The notes under the pieces: generated by a model
What the model saw: the letters and a program-made list of their open reading frames with translations, nothing else
Database searches by the model: none
What the model was told of the DNA's origin: nothing
Position numbers and translations under genes: made by a program
Source of the DNA: Comamonas sp. lk
Lineage (GTDB): Bacteria > Pseudomonadota > Gammaproteobacteria > Burkholderiales > Burkholderiaceae_C
DNA: 51,990 nt
Assembly: GCA_945860595.1 (NCBI GenBank)
Contig: CAMAQV010000019.1
Coordinates: 1 to 51,990, forward strand
Direction: 5' to 3'
Shown: piece after piece, positions 18,491 to 28,527 of the stretch
How positions within the stretch are numbered: position 1 is the first letter of the stretch
Layout: every line of letters starts with the position of its first letter

Positions 18491-20067
18491 CGCGACTGTT
18501 TCGCGGCGTCTTCATCGTCTGGGTGTTTTTGCGCTTTGGGCTGGATGTGCTGCTGCTGGGCAGTTTCGACCGTCCCTGGCTGAACTGGTTTGCGCGCCGT
18601 TTTTCTTGGGGGCGCAACCTCAGCGCTCCGCGCGGGGAACGCATCCGGGTGGCCCTGGAGAGTCTGGGGCCGATTTTTATCAAGCTCGGGCAGGTTTTAT
18701 CGACCCGGCGTGATCTGCTACCCCTCGATATTGCGGATGAACTGGCCAAGCTACAGGACGCGGTGCCGCCCTTTGACTCGGATCTGGCGGTTGCGGCCAT
18801 AGAGCGGGCGATGGGCCGATCCATCGACGCGGTCTTCAGCAGTTTTGAACGGATACCCGTGGCCAGCGCCTCGGTAGCCCAGGTGCATTTTGCGGTGCTG
18901 GTGGACCGCGACGGGCGTGAGCGCGAGGTCGCCGTCAAGGTGCTGCGCCCCAATATGTTGGCGGTGATTGACAAAGACCTGGCGCTCATGCGCATGATGG
19001 CCGGTTGGTTGGAATGGTTGTCGGTCGACGGGCGCAGGCTCAAGCCGCGCCAGGTGGTGGCCGAATTTGACAAATACCTGCACGACGAGCTGGACCTGGT
19101 GCGCGAGGCATCCAGCGCAGCGCAGCTGCGGCGCAACATGCAGGACATCGGCCTGGTGCTGATTCCGGAGATGCTGTGGGACTACTGCAGTACCAACGTG
19201 CTGGTCATGGAGCGGATGCACGGCGTGCCGATCAGCCAGGTGGACCGGCTGCGCAGTGCAGGCGTCGACATCCCGCGTTTGGCACGGGACGGCGTCACTA
19301 TCTTTTTCACGCAGGTATTTCGCGATGGATTTTTCCATGCTGATATGCATCCGGGGAATATCCAGGTCAGCCTGGATCCGTTGAGCTTCGGGCGCTATAT
19401 CTCGCTGGATTTCGGCATCGTGGGCTCGCTCACCGAGGTGGACAAGGAATACCTGGCCCAAAACTTCGTGGCCTTTTTCCGGCGCGACTACAAGCGCGTG
19501 GCTGAGTTACATGTGGAGTCCGGTTGGGTGCCGGCTGACACCCGCATCGACGAGCTCGAGGCTGCTGTACGTGCCGTGTGCGAACCCTACTTTGACCGCC
19601 CGCTTAAGGAAATATCGTTGGGCATGGTGCTGATGCGCCTGTTTCAGACCTCGCGCCGTTTCCACGTGGAAATCCAGCCGCAACTGGTCTTGCTGCAAAA
19701 AACCCTGCTCAACATCGAAGGCCTGGGACGCCAGTTGGACCCGGATCTGGATTTATGGGCGACAGCCAAGCCATTTTTAGAGCAGTGGATGAAGGACCAG
19801 ATCGGCCCCAAGCGTTTGTGGAACGAGCTCAAGGCACAGTCCCCGCGCTATGCCAAGTTGCTGCCTGAAATACCCGGCTTGCTGCACAGCTTTCTGCAGC
19901 GTGGTGGGAGTGCGCAAGCGGACCCACACGCGCAGCAGATGGTGCGTCAGCTTTTGACCGAGCAGCGCCGCACCAACCGCTTGCTGCAGGCACTGGTCTA
20001 TATGGCGGTGGGCTTTGTCATCGGCACTTTCGGGGTGGCGGTGATGGTCTGGTTGCGCTTTATCTAG
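18487..20067 (+). CDS. ubiB: Ubiquinone biosynthesis ATPase/kinase-like UbiB
   Basis: 526-aa member of the ADCK/UbiB family of atypical kinases needed for ubiquinone synthesis. It shows the family KxGQ motif ([19 protein letters not shown]66-Q69), an Ala-rich nucleotide loop ([12 protein letters not shown]), HADMHPGN (H284-N291) and the metal-binding LDFG near 303. Two C-terminal membrane helices end the protein ([21 protein letters not shown]). The start ATG overlaps the ubiJ stop codon, indicating translational coupling. Confidence 0.96.
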   Translation: MTRLFRGVFIVWVFLRFGLDVLLLGSFDRPWLNWFARRFSWGRNLSAPRGERIRVALESLGPIFIKLGQVLSTRRDLLPLDIADELAKLQDAVPPFDSDLAVAAIERAMGRSIDAVFSSFERIPVASASVAQVHFAVLVDRDGREREVAVKVLRPNMLAVIDKDLALMRMMAGWLEWLSVDGRRLKPRQVVAEFDKYLHDELDLVREASSAAQLRRNMQDIGLVLIPEMLWDYCSTNVLVMERMHGVPISQVDRLRSAGVDIPRLARDGVTIFFTQVFRDGFFHADMHPGNIQVSLDPLSFGRYISLDFGIVGSLTEVDKEYLAQNFVAFFRRDYKRVAELHVESGWVPADTRIDELEAAVRAVCEPYFDRPLKEISLGMVLMRLFQTSRRFHVEIQPQLVLLQKTLLNIEGLGRQLDPDLDLWATAKPFLEQWMKDQIGPKRLWNELKAQSPRYAKLLPEIPGLLHSFLQRGGSAQADPHAQQMVRQLLTEQRRTNRLLQALVYMAVGFVIGTFGVAVMVWLRFI

Positions 20068-20078
20068 GGTGCGACACC

Positions 20079-20084
20079 TATAAT
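20079..20084 (+). promoter_or_regulatory. Consensus -10 hexamer before fmdB
   Basis: A perfect TATAAT lies 11 bp after the ubiB stop and 49 bp before the fmdB start. The nearest -35-like element (TTGCGC, 20053-20058) is 20 bp away, which is too far for a normal sigma-70 promoter. This may be an extra promoter for fmdB-DUF502-aspS, but only the -10 is convincing. Confidence 0.35.
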
Positions 20085-20132
20085 CGTGGGCTTCGCCCCG
20101 CCGGGCTTCCCCCGTTGAGAGATTCCTCCGCC

Positions 20133-20510
20133 ATGCCCATATACGCCTACCGCTGCGAGTCCTGTGGATTTGCCAAAGACGTGTTGCAGAAGATTTCCGA
20201 CCCCCTGCTGACAGATTGTCCCGCGTGCGGCCAGGCGAAGTTTCAAAAGCAGGTCACTGCAGCAGGTTTTCAGCTCAAAGGCTCCGGTTGGTATGTGACC
20301 GATTTCCGCGACGGCAAGGGTGGCAAGCCAGCGGGTGCTAGTGAATCAACATCTGATGGTGATGCGAAGCCCGCTGCGGCTTCCGACGCAGCAGCGCCCA
20401 CGACCCCAGCCCCTGCGACTGCGGCGCCTGCCAGTGCCGCCGCCCCTGCTACTGCCACTGCCCCCAGCGCCGCGCCAGCGGCCGCAGCACCGTCTTCCAG
20501 CGCCGCTTGA
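20133..20510 (+). CDS. FmdB-type zinc-ribbon protein with Ala/Pro-rich tail
   Basis: 125 aa. The N-terminal zinc ribbon is of the FmdB/CxxC-CxxC family: MPIYAYRCESCG has C8 and C11, and DCPACGQ has C29 and C32. The ribbon is followed by GFQLKGSGWYVTDFR, the conserved family end. After about residue 65 the sequence changes to a low-complexity Ala/Pro/Thr tail of about 60 residues, very likely disordered. Family members have been suggested as regulatory or assembly proteins, with no firm role. Start ATG 20133 matches the family N-terminus MP(I/T)Y. Confidence 0.88.
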   Translation: MPIYAYRCESCGFAKDVLQKISDPLLTDCPACGQAKFQKQVTAAGFQLKGSGWYVTDFRDGKGGKPAGASESTSDGDAKPAAASDAAAPTTPAPATAAPASAAAPATATAPSAAPAAAAPSSSAA

Positions 20511-20546
20511 AGCGGCTGGCCCGATACCCTCAAGCCCTTAAACACC

Positions 20547-21179
20547 ATGTCCATTAAGAAATATTTCTTCACTGGCCTGATGGTCTGGCTGCCGCTGGCC
20601 ATTACCTTGTGGGTGCTGAACTGGCTGCTCCAGACCCTGGACGGCGTGTCACATTCTCTGCTGGCGGGCCTGTCCGCTTTGACTTCGGATGCCACGGCCA
20701 CGGCCATCGCGCGCGCCTTGGCGATTCCCGGCGTCGGGATTGCGGTGGTGCTGCTCTTTGTCATCGTCACCGGTGCGCTGGTGTCCAACGTGGCCGGTCG
20801 CTGGTGGCTCAAACAGTGGGACCATTTGATCACCCGCATCCCGGTTTTCCGTTCGGTGTACAACAGTGTGAAGAAGGTTTCCGACACGCTGTTTTCCAGT
20901 AACGGCAATGCCTTCCGTACCGCCTTGCTGGTGCAGTTTCCGGCCCCGGGCCGCTGGACCATCGCGTTCCAGACGGGCGAGCCTACGGGCGAGGTAGCGC
21001 GCCGCCTTGGAGAGGGATTTATCAGTGTGTATGTGCCCACCACACCCAACCCCACCGGCGGCTACTTTTTGGTCTTGCCGCGCTCCGAAGTGATCGAGCT
21101 GGAAATGAGCGTGGACGAGGCGCTGACCTACGTTCTGTCCATGGGCGCGGTCGCGCCAACCGACCACGCCGCTCCTTGA
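20547..21179 (+). CDS. DUF502 family membrane protein
   Basis: 210 aa. The N-terminal segment KKYFFTGLMVWLPLAITLWVLNWL is the typical first DUF502 helix. A second strong helix is GIAVVLLFVIVTGALVSNVAG, and the conserved region IPVFRSVYNSVKKVSDTLFS follows. The soluble C-terminal domain contains VYVPTTPNPTGGYFLVLPRSEV. The function of DUF502 proteins is unknown. It is closely flanked by fmdB (36 bp) and aspS (45 bp) on the same strand, a gene order I know from related Burkholderiales. Confidence 0.88.
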   Translation: MSIKKYFFTGLMVWLPLAITLWVLNWLLQTLDGVSHSLLAGLSALTSDATATAIARALAIPGVGIAVVLLFVIVTGALVSNVAGRWWLKQWDHLITRIPVFRSVYNSVKKVSDTLFSSNGNAFRTALLVQFPAPGRWTIAFQTGEPTGEVARRLGEGFISVYVPTTPNPTGGYFLVLPRSEVIELEMSVDEALTYVLSMGAVAPTDHAAP

Positions 21180-21224
21180 TGTCTTGTGAATGTGCGCCGG
21201 ATTGACGGCGCGAAGAAAGAAGCT

Positions 21225-23036
<1,812 letters not shown>

Positions 23037-23061
23037 AGCACCGGGTAGCCAGGCCCGCAGC

Positions 23062-25608
23062 ATGAAAATTTCTTTCTGGGCTTTGGGTTGGCGCAGCCTC
23101 TGGCGCGACGTGCGCGCAGGTGAATTGCGGCTGGTGGTGCTGGCGGTAACGCTGGCTGTGGCGGCACTCACGGCGGTGGGCTTTCTGGCCGACCGCCTGC
23201 AGGCGGGTTTGCAGCGCGATGCCCAGCAGCTGCTGGGCGGTGACGCCGTGATTGCCAGCGACCGGCCGCTGGAGGCGACATACGCTGCGCAAGCCCTTGC
23301 GCTGGGCTTGCAAACCGCTAGTACCTTGTCGTTTCCCACGATGGCGCGGGCTGCTGCCGCGCAAGGCGGTGCCAGCAAGTTGGTGGCTCTGAAAGCCGTG
23401 GAGTCCACCTACCCCTTGCGCGGCAGGCTGCGCACGGCGCGCAGTTTGGAGGACGCGCTGGCCACGCCGGCGCGTGATGCTGTGCAAACCGGTATTCCAG
23501 AACCAGGTACGGTCTGGGTTGAGGCGCAACTGTTGGATGCGCTGGGCGTCGCACCTGGGCAGCCTGTGCTGCTGGGCAACAGCAGCCTGACGATTGCCGC
23601 CGTGCTCACGCAGGAGCCCGACAAGGGCGCGGCCTTTATGAACTTCGCGCCCCGCGTGATGCTCAACGTCGTGGACATGCCGGCCACCGGCCTGATTCAG
23701 CCCGCCAGCCGCGTCAATTACCGCATGGCGGTGACGGGGCCCCCCCTGCAGGCCAAGGCTTTTGAAGCCTGGGCTGATGGGTACATCAAGGGTGGTGTGG
23801 AGCGCAATGTGCGCGGCGTTCGGCTGGAATCTTTGCAGGGCGGCCGGCCCGAATTGAGCCAGACGCTGGACCGGGCGGGCAAGTTTTTGAGTTTGGTGGC
23901 GCTCTTGTCGGCCCTGCTCAGCGCAGTGGCCGTGGCTTTGGCGGCGCGGGCTTTTGCTGCCTCGCATCTGGACGATTGCGCCATGCTGCGCGTGCTCGGT
24001 TTGCCCCAGCGCACGATTGCCGCCAGTTACGTTGTGGAGTTTGCCTGGGTCGGCCTGTTTGCCAGTGCCTTGGGCTTGGTACTGGGCTACCTCTTGCACC
24101 ATGTGTTTTTGGTCTTGCTGGCCGGTCTGGTCGAGACCCGCTTGCCCGCGCCCGGATGGGCCCCGGTGTTGTTGGGCGGTGGCATGGGTTTGACATTGCT
24201 GTTTGCTTTCGGCTTGCCGCCGGTGTTGCAGTTGGCCCAGGTTCCACCATTGCGGGTCATCCGGCGCGACCTGGGGCAGTTGCGGCCTGCCTCGGTCGGC
24301 GTTCTCGCTGTGGGTGTGGCCGGTTTTGCGGCACTACTGATGGCGGTGAGCAGCGACCCCACACTCGGTCTGATTGCGGTGGGTGGCTTTGCTGCGGCCG
24401 TGCTGGTGTTTGCCGGTCTGGGCTGGCTGGCGATACAGCTGCTGCGCCGCAGCGTGAATGAGGCCACCGCGCCGCGCGCGCTGGTGTTGGCCACACGGCA
24501 AATCACGGCGCGGCCCGCGTACACCGTGGTGCAGATTAGCGCGCTGGCCGTGGGTTTGCTGGCGCTGGTGTTGCTGGTGTTGCTGCGCACCGATTTGATC
24601 AGCGGTTGGCGCAATTCCACGCCGCCCGATGCGCCCAACCGCTTTGTGATCAACCTCATGCCCGAGCAGGCCCAGCCTTTTCAGCAGGCGCTGCGTGATG
24701 CCGGGGTGCAGAAGTTTGATTGGTACCCCATGATCCGCGGGCGTTTGGTGGCCGTGAACGGACGCAGCGTCTCCGCCCAGGATTACGACGATGAACGCGC
24801 CCGCAGGCTGGTTGAGCGCGAGTTCAACCTCTCGCACAGCGCCGTGCAACCGCCCAACAACACCATCACTGCAGGGCGCTGGCAGCCCGAGGAGGCAGGG
24901 ACCATCAGCATAGAAGAAGGCTTGGCCAAGACCTTGCGCTTGAAGCGTGGTGATGTGCTGCGCTTCGAGATCGCCGGTGTACCCATCGACTCGACCATCA
25001 CCTCGCTGCGCAAGGTGGACTGGGCTTCGATGCGGGCCAACTTCTTTGCGCTCTACCCGGTGTCCGCTATGCCGGATCTGCCGGTCACCTACCTGAGCGC
25101 ATTCAAAGCGCCGCCCGAGCGGGGCTTTGACAACGCCCTGGTCCGGCAGTTTCCCAACATCACCGCCACCGATGTGGGCAGCGCGATTGCGCAACTGCAA
25201 AAAGTGCTGGACCAGGTGATTGCCGCCGTCGAGTTTTTGTTTGTGTTCACGCTGGCGGCCGGGCTGGTGGTCTTGTTTGCGGCGGTAAGCGCCACCCGCG
25301 AAGACCGGGCCCGGGAGTACGCCATCATGCGAGCGGTAGGGGCGGGGAGCGCTTTATTGCGCCAGGTACAGCGTATCGAATTGATCGGCGTGGGCCTGCT
25401 CGCGGGATTTTTGGCCTCGCTGGTGGCCAGCGCCGTGGGCTGGGCGCTGGCGCACTATGTGTTTGATTTCACCTGGGTGGTGTCGCTGTGGGTTCCGCTA
25501 GCGGGTTCTCTGGCTGGGGCCTCGCTAGCCCTGGCGGCGGGTTGGTGGGGTCTGCGCGAGGTGCTCAACCGTCCGGTGATGCACACCCTGCGCCAGGCTG
25601 CGACCTGA
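23062..25608 (+). CDS. FtsX/MacB-family ABC permease, YbbP-like
   Basis: 848 aa. An N-terminal helix (LRLVVLAVTLAVAALTAVGFL) leads to a large periplasmic domain with DAQQLLGGDAVIASDRP. Several helices follow from about residue 275. A second periplasmic domain (about 510-710) is followed by a final FtsX triplet starting VIAAVEFLFVFTLAAGLVVLFAA with ATREDRAREYAIMRAVGA. This doubled FtsX architecture matches YbbP of the YbbAP system, proposed to extract or transport lipids or other hydrophobic compounds. The expected ATPase (YbbA) and esterase TesA are not adjacent here, so the partner must be encoded elsewhere. Confidence 0.88.
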   Translation: MKISFWALGWRSLWRDVRAGELRLVVLAVTLAVAALTAVGFLADRLQAGLQRDAQQLLGGDAVIASDRPLEATYAAQALALGLQTASTLSFPTMARAAAAQGGASKLVALKAVESTYPLRGRLRTARSLEDALATPARDAVQTGIPEPGTVWVEAQLLDALGVAPGQPVLLGNSSLTIAAVLTQEPDKGAAFMNFAPRVMLNVVDMPATGLIQPASRVNYRMAVTGPPLQAKAFEAWADGYIKGGVERNVRGVRLESLQGGRPELSQTLDRAGKFLSLVALLSALLSAVAVALAARAFAASHLDDCAMLRVLGLPQRTIAASYVVEFAWVGLFASALGLVLGYLLHHVFLVLLAGLVETRLPAPGWAPVLLGGGMGLTLLFAFGLPPVLQLAQVPPLRVIRRDLGQLRPASVGVLAVGVAGFAALLMAVSSDPTLGLIAVGGFAAAVLVFAGLGWLAIQLLRRSVNEATAPRALVLATRQITARPAYTVVQISALAVGLLALVLLVLLRTDLISGWRNSTPPDAPNRFVINLMPEQAQPFQQALRDAGVQKFDWYPMIRGRLVAVNGRSVSAQDYDDERARRLVEREFNLSHSAVQPPNNTITAGRWQPEEAGTISIEEGLAKTLRLKRGDVLRFEIAGVPIDSTITSLRKVDWASMRANFFALYPVSAMPDLPVTYLSAFKAPPERGFDNALVRQFPNITATDVGSAIAQLQKVLDQVIAAVEFLFVFTLAAGLVVLFAAVSATREDRAREYAIMRAVGAGSALLRQVQRIELIGVGLLAGFLASLVASAVGWALAHYVFDFTWVVSLWVPLAGSLAGASLALAAGWWGLREVLNRPVMHTLRQAAT

Positions 25609-25641
25609 ATTCGATTGAATGGACTTCGCCTCAAGCGCCGA

Positions 25642-26748
25642 TCAGGCCGCCGCCTCGCTGCACTGGTAGCTCGCCTTTTGCAGCCAGTCCGGGTTGATCT
25701 CCACGCCCCAGCCCGGTGCGTCGGATACCCGGACATGACCGTTGTCGACGTCATAGGGCGAGCGCATAAACAGGTTTTGCTGCCAGGGGTAATAGTCCGC
25801 GCCCTCGATGGAGAACTCCAGGTACTTGCCCGGATTGGGAATTGCGCACAGCAGGTGCATGGTGAATAGCGTCACCATGCCAAGGTTGGCGCTGTGCGGC
25901 GTACAGGGCAGGCCGGCCGCGTGGCCCATGTGGGCCACTTGCATGCTGCGCGTCATGCCACCCATGTAGCACACATCAGGCTGGATGATGTCGACCACTT
26001 TCGTATCAATCATGTGCTTCCACAGCGGCAGCAGGCAGTCCTGCTCGCCGCCGGTCACGTCCAGCGACAGGGCTTCTCGCACTTCGCGGGTCTGGTCCAT
26101 TTCCCAATACAGGCAGGGCTCTTCAAAGTGGCAGACGCCGTTGTCTTGCAACATGCGGCCCACCTCAATCGCGCGCGGTGGCGTGAAGCAGCTGTTGGCG
26201 TCCACCAGCAGCTCCACTTGGTCGCCCAGCGCTTTGCGCACCGCGGGAACAATCGCTTCGGTGCGGCCTGGCCATTCGTCTTTGTCGTTGCCGTATTCCG
26301 AGCCCACGCGGAACTTGAAAGCATCAAAACCATCGCGGTCGCGCAGTGCCAGCAGGCGCGCCGCTTCGTCCTGCGGCGTGATGTCGCGGCGCATGCTGGA
26401 CGCATAGGCCCGCAGCGCACGCGGCTTGCCGCCCAGGAGTTCACACACCGGCTTCTTGTGCAATTTTCCTTGCAGGTCCCACAGCGCCGTTTCCACGCCG
26501 CACAGGGCGCGCATGATGTAAGAGCCAGGAAACTTGTGCTCGCGCAGCGGAATCAGCGTGCTCAAGCCCGCCATGTCGGCGGCGGCGCAGCCCAGCGCCC
26601 AGGGCGCGACCTGGCGGTGCACGATTTGCGCCGTGATGTCGGCGTGGTAGGTCGAGGTCTGGCCCCAGCCCTGGTGGCCGCTGTCGGTGGTCACGCGGAC
26701 AAAAGCAACAAACGGGTCGGCAAAGGTTTCGATGCGTTGGATTTTCAT
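25642..26748 (-). CDS. Enolase-superfamily (mandelate racemase/muconate lactonizing) enzyme
   Basis: 368 aa from ATG 26748. The capping domain is followed by a TIM barrel with catalytic elements in place: F-K145-F-R147 on strand 2, metal ligands D183 (VDANSC), E209 (HFEEPC) and E235 (TGGEQD), and H285 in the strand-7 TPHSANLG motif. A K-x-R pair plus His is the pattern of acid-sugar dehydratases and epimerases in the mandelate racemase subgroup. I infer action on a sugar acid or related 2-hydroxy acid, substrate unknown. The divergent neighbour is a GMC oxidoreductase, and a palindrome lies between them. Confidence 0.87.
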   Translation of the reverse strand: MKIQRIETFADPFVAFVRVTTDSGHQGWGQTSTYHADITAQIVHRQVAPWALGCAAADMAGLSTLIPLREHKFPGSYIMRALCGVETALWDLQGKLHKKPVCELLGGKPRALRAYASSMRRDITPQDEAARLLALRDRDGFDAFKFRVGSEYGNDKDEWPGRTEAIVPAVRKALGDQVELLVDANSCFTPPRAIEVGRMLQDNGVCHFEEPCLYWEMDQTREVREALSLDVTGGEQDCLLPLWKHMIDTKVVDIIQPDVCYMGGMTRSMQVAHMGHAAGLPCTPHSANLGMVTLFTMHLLCAIPNPGKYLEFSIEGADYYPWQQNLFMRSPYDVDNGHVRVSDAPGWGVEINPDWLQKASYQCSEAAA

Positions 26749-26812
26749 GGTGTGGGGGCAGGTCGGTGTCGCTATCGCTGGGGTGAAGGCCGCCACTGGC
26801 GCGGCGGCTGGC

Positions 26813-26827
26813 TTACACGGAGTGTAA
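26813..26827. promoter_or_regulatory. Palindrome between enolase-superfamily gene and GMC oxidoreductase
   Basis: TTACAC-GGA-GTGTAA is a perfect inverted repeat in the 103-bp divergent gap, 25 bp upstream of the GMC start and 65 bp upstream of the other gene. Its position suits an operator acting mainly on the GMC gene. No regulator is encoded next to it. Confidence 0.5.
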
Positions 26828-26851
26828 AACCCACCCATTACAGTTCCCGCC

Positions 26852-28492
26852 ATGGTGCTTATGCAAACCTTTGACTACATCATCGTCGGTGCCGGTTCGG
26901 CCGGGTGCGTGCTCGCCAACCGCTTGAGTGCCTCGGGTGCGCACAGCGTGCTGCTGCTGGAGGCGGGTGGCGCGGACCACCACTTTTGGTTGAAAGCGCC
27001 GATTGGCTATGGCATGACCTTCTACAACCCCACCGTCAACTGGATGTACCGCACCGAGCCGGATGCCGCTTTGGCCGGGCGCAGTGGTTACTGGCCACGC
27101 GGGCGGGTGCTGGGGGGGTCCAGCAGCATCAACGGCATGGTGTTTGTGCGCGGCCAGCCGCAGGACTTTGACGACTGGGCCGCCTGCGGTAACCCGGGTT
27201 GGGCCTGGGCCGATGTGCTGCCCTATTTCAAGCGCCTGGAAGACAGCGACATGGCCAGTGGCGCGAGCGGCGATTGGCGCGGGCAGGGCGGCCCGCTGCA
27301 TGTCAGCGATGTGCGGGCACAGGTGCATCCGCTGTGCCGCGACTTTTTGCAGGCCGGTGCCGAACTGGGCCTGCCCGCGACCACCGACATCAACGGCCCG
27401 CAGTGGGAGGGCGTGACCATCAACCAGATCACCACCCGCAAGGGTCTGCGCGAATCGGCCAGCACGGCGTATTTACGCCCGGCGCTCAAGCGGCCCAACT
27501 TGCGGCTGATCACGCATGCGCTGGCCGAGCGTGTGGTGTTCGAGGGGCAGCGCGCCAGCGGCGTGCAGTTTGTGGTGGACGGCCAGCGCCAGGTGGCGCA
27601 GGCGCGGCGCGAGGTCTTGGTGTGCGGCGGCGCGGTCAACTCACCGGCCTTGCTGCAGCTTTCGGGCGTGGGCGATGCGGAGTTCTTGCGTGGCAAAGGC
27701 ATTACGCCCGTGCACCACGCCGCCGCGGTGGGGCGGCATATGCAAGACCATTTGTGCCACGACCACAGCTATGTGGCGCGTAAGCCTTCGCTCAACCAGA
27801 CTTACGGCACCTGGAGCGGCAAGCTGTGGGCGGGCCTGCGCTATGTGCTGGCCCGGCGCGGTCCGATGGCGCTGGGCATCAACCACGCGGGCGGTTTTGT
27901 GCGCTCGGACGCCGATGAGGCGCGGCCCAACTTTCAGCTCTATTTTTCGCCGCTCACCTACTCCAAGCCCACGCCCGGCAAGCGCCAGCTGCTCAAGCCC
28001 GACGCGGAGCCGGGTTTCAGCATCAGCGTGCAGCCCTGCCGCCCCACCAGCCGGGGCTTTATTGAAGTCCAAGATGCCGACCCGCGCACGCCCCCGCGCA
28101 TCGTCACCAACGCGCTGAGCACCGACTACGACGTAGACCAAATGCGCAAAGCGGCGCTCTTCATCCGCCGCTTCTCCCAAACCCCTGCCATGCAGGTGCT
28201 GATTGCCCGCGAGATTGCCCCCGGCCTAAGCTGCCAGGGGGAAGATGCTTTGCTGCAAGACGCCAGGGAGCGCGCCGGTACCTTGTTCCACCCCGTGAGC
28301 ACTTGTCGCATGGGCGCAGACCCCGCGCAGTCGGTCGTGAACGCGCGTCTGCAAGTCCACGGCCTGCACGGTTTGCGCGTGGTTGACGCCTCGGTCTTCC
28401 CCATGGTGACCTCCGGCAACACCAACGCGCCCACGCTGATGTTGGCGGAGCGGGCGTCGGAGTGGATCTTGGAGGCGGCACAAGGCCGATAA
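26852..28492 (+). CDS. GMC-family FAD oxidoreductase (choline/alcohol dehydrogenase-like)
   Basis: 546 aa. The N-terminal dinucleotide-binding motif FDYIIVGAGSAGCVLANRLS is followed by GMC signature 1 (RGRVLGGSSSINGMVFVRG) and signature 2 (GAVNSPALLQLSGVG). The C-terminal catalytic region HPVSTCRMG, then VTSGNTNAPTLMLAER, contains the conserved His and Asn. There is no signal peptide, so it is probably cytoplasmic. Members oxidise primary alcohols, choline or polyethylene-glycol-like substrates, and the exact substrate is unknown. ATG 26861 (MQTFDY) is an alternative start three codons downstream. Confidence 0.9.
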   Translation: MVLMQTFDYIIVGAGSAGCVLANRLSASGAHSVLLLEAGGADHHFWLKAPIGYGMTFYNPTVNWMYRTEPDAALAGRSGYWPRGRVLGGSSSINGMVFVRGQPQDFDDWAACGNPGWAWADVLPYFKRLEDSDMASGASGDWRGQGGPLHVSDVRAQVHPLCRDFLQAGAELGLPATTDINGPQWEGVTINQITTRKGLRESASTAYLRPALKRPNLRLITHALAERVVFEGQRASGVQFVVDGQRQVAQARREVLVCGGAVNSPALLQLSGVGDAEFLRGKGITPVHHAAAVGRHMQDHLCHDHSYVARKPSLNQTYGTWSGKLWAGLRYVLARRGPMALGINHAGGFVRSDADEARPNFQLYFSPLTYSKPTPGKRQLLKPDAEPGFSISVQPCRPTSRGFIEVQDADPRTPPRIVTNALSTDYDVDQMRKAALFIRRFSQTPAMQVLIAREIAPGLSCQGEDALLQDARERAGTLFHPVSTCRMGADPAQSVVNARLQVHGLHGLRVVDASVFPMVTSGNTNAPTLMLAERASEWILEAAQGR

Positions 28493-28527
28493 TCTCCGGT
28501 TTACCTTTCACACCCCTAAGACACGCA

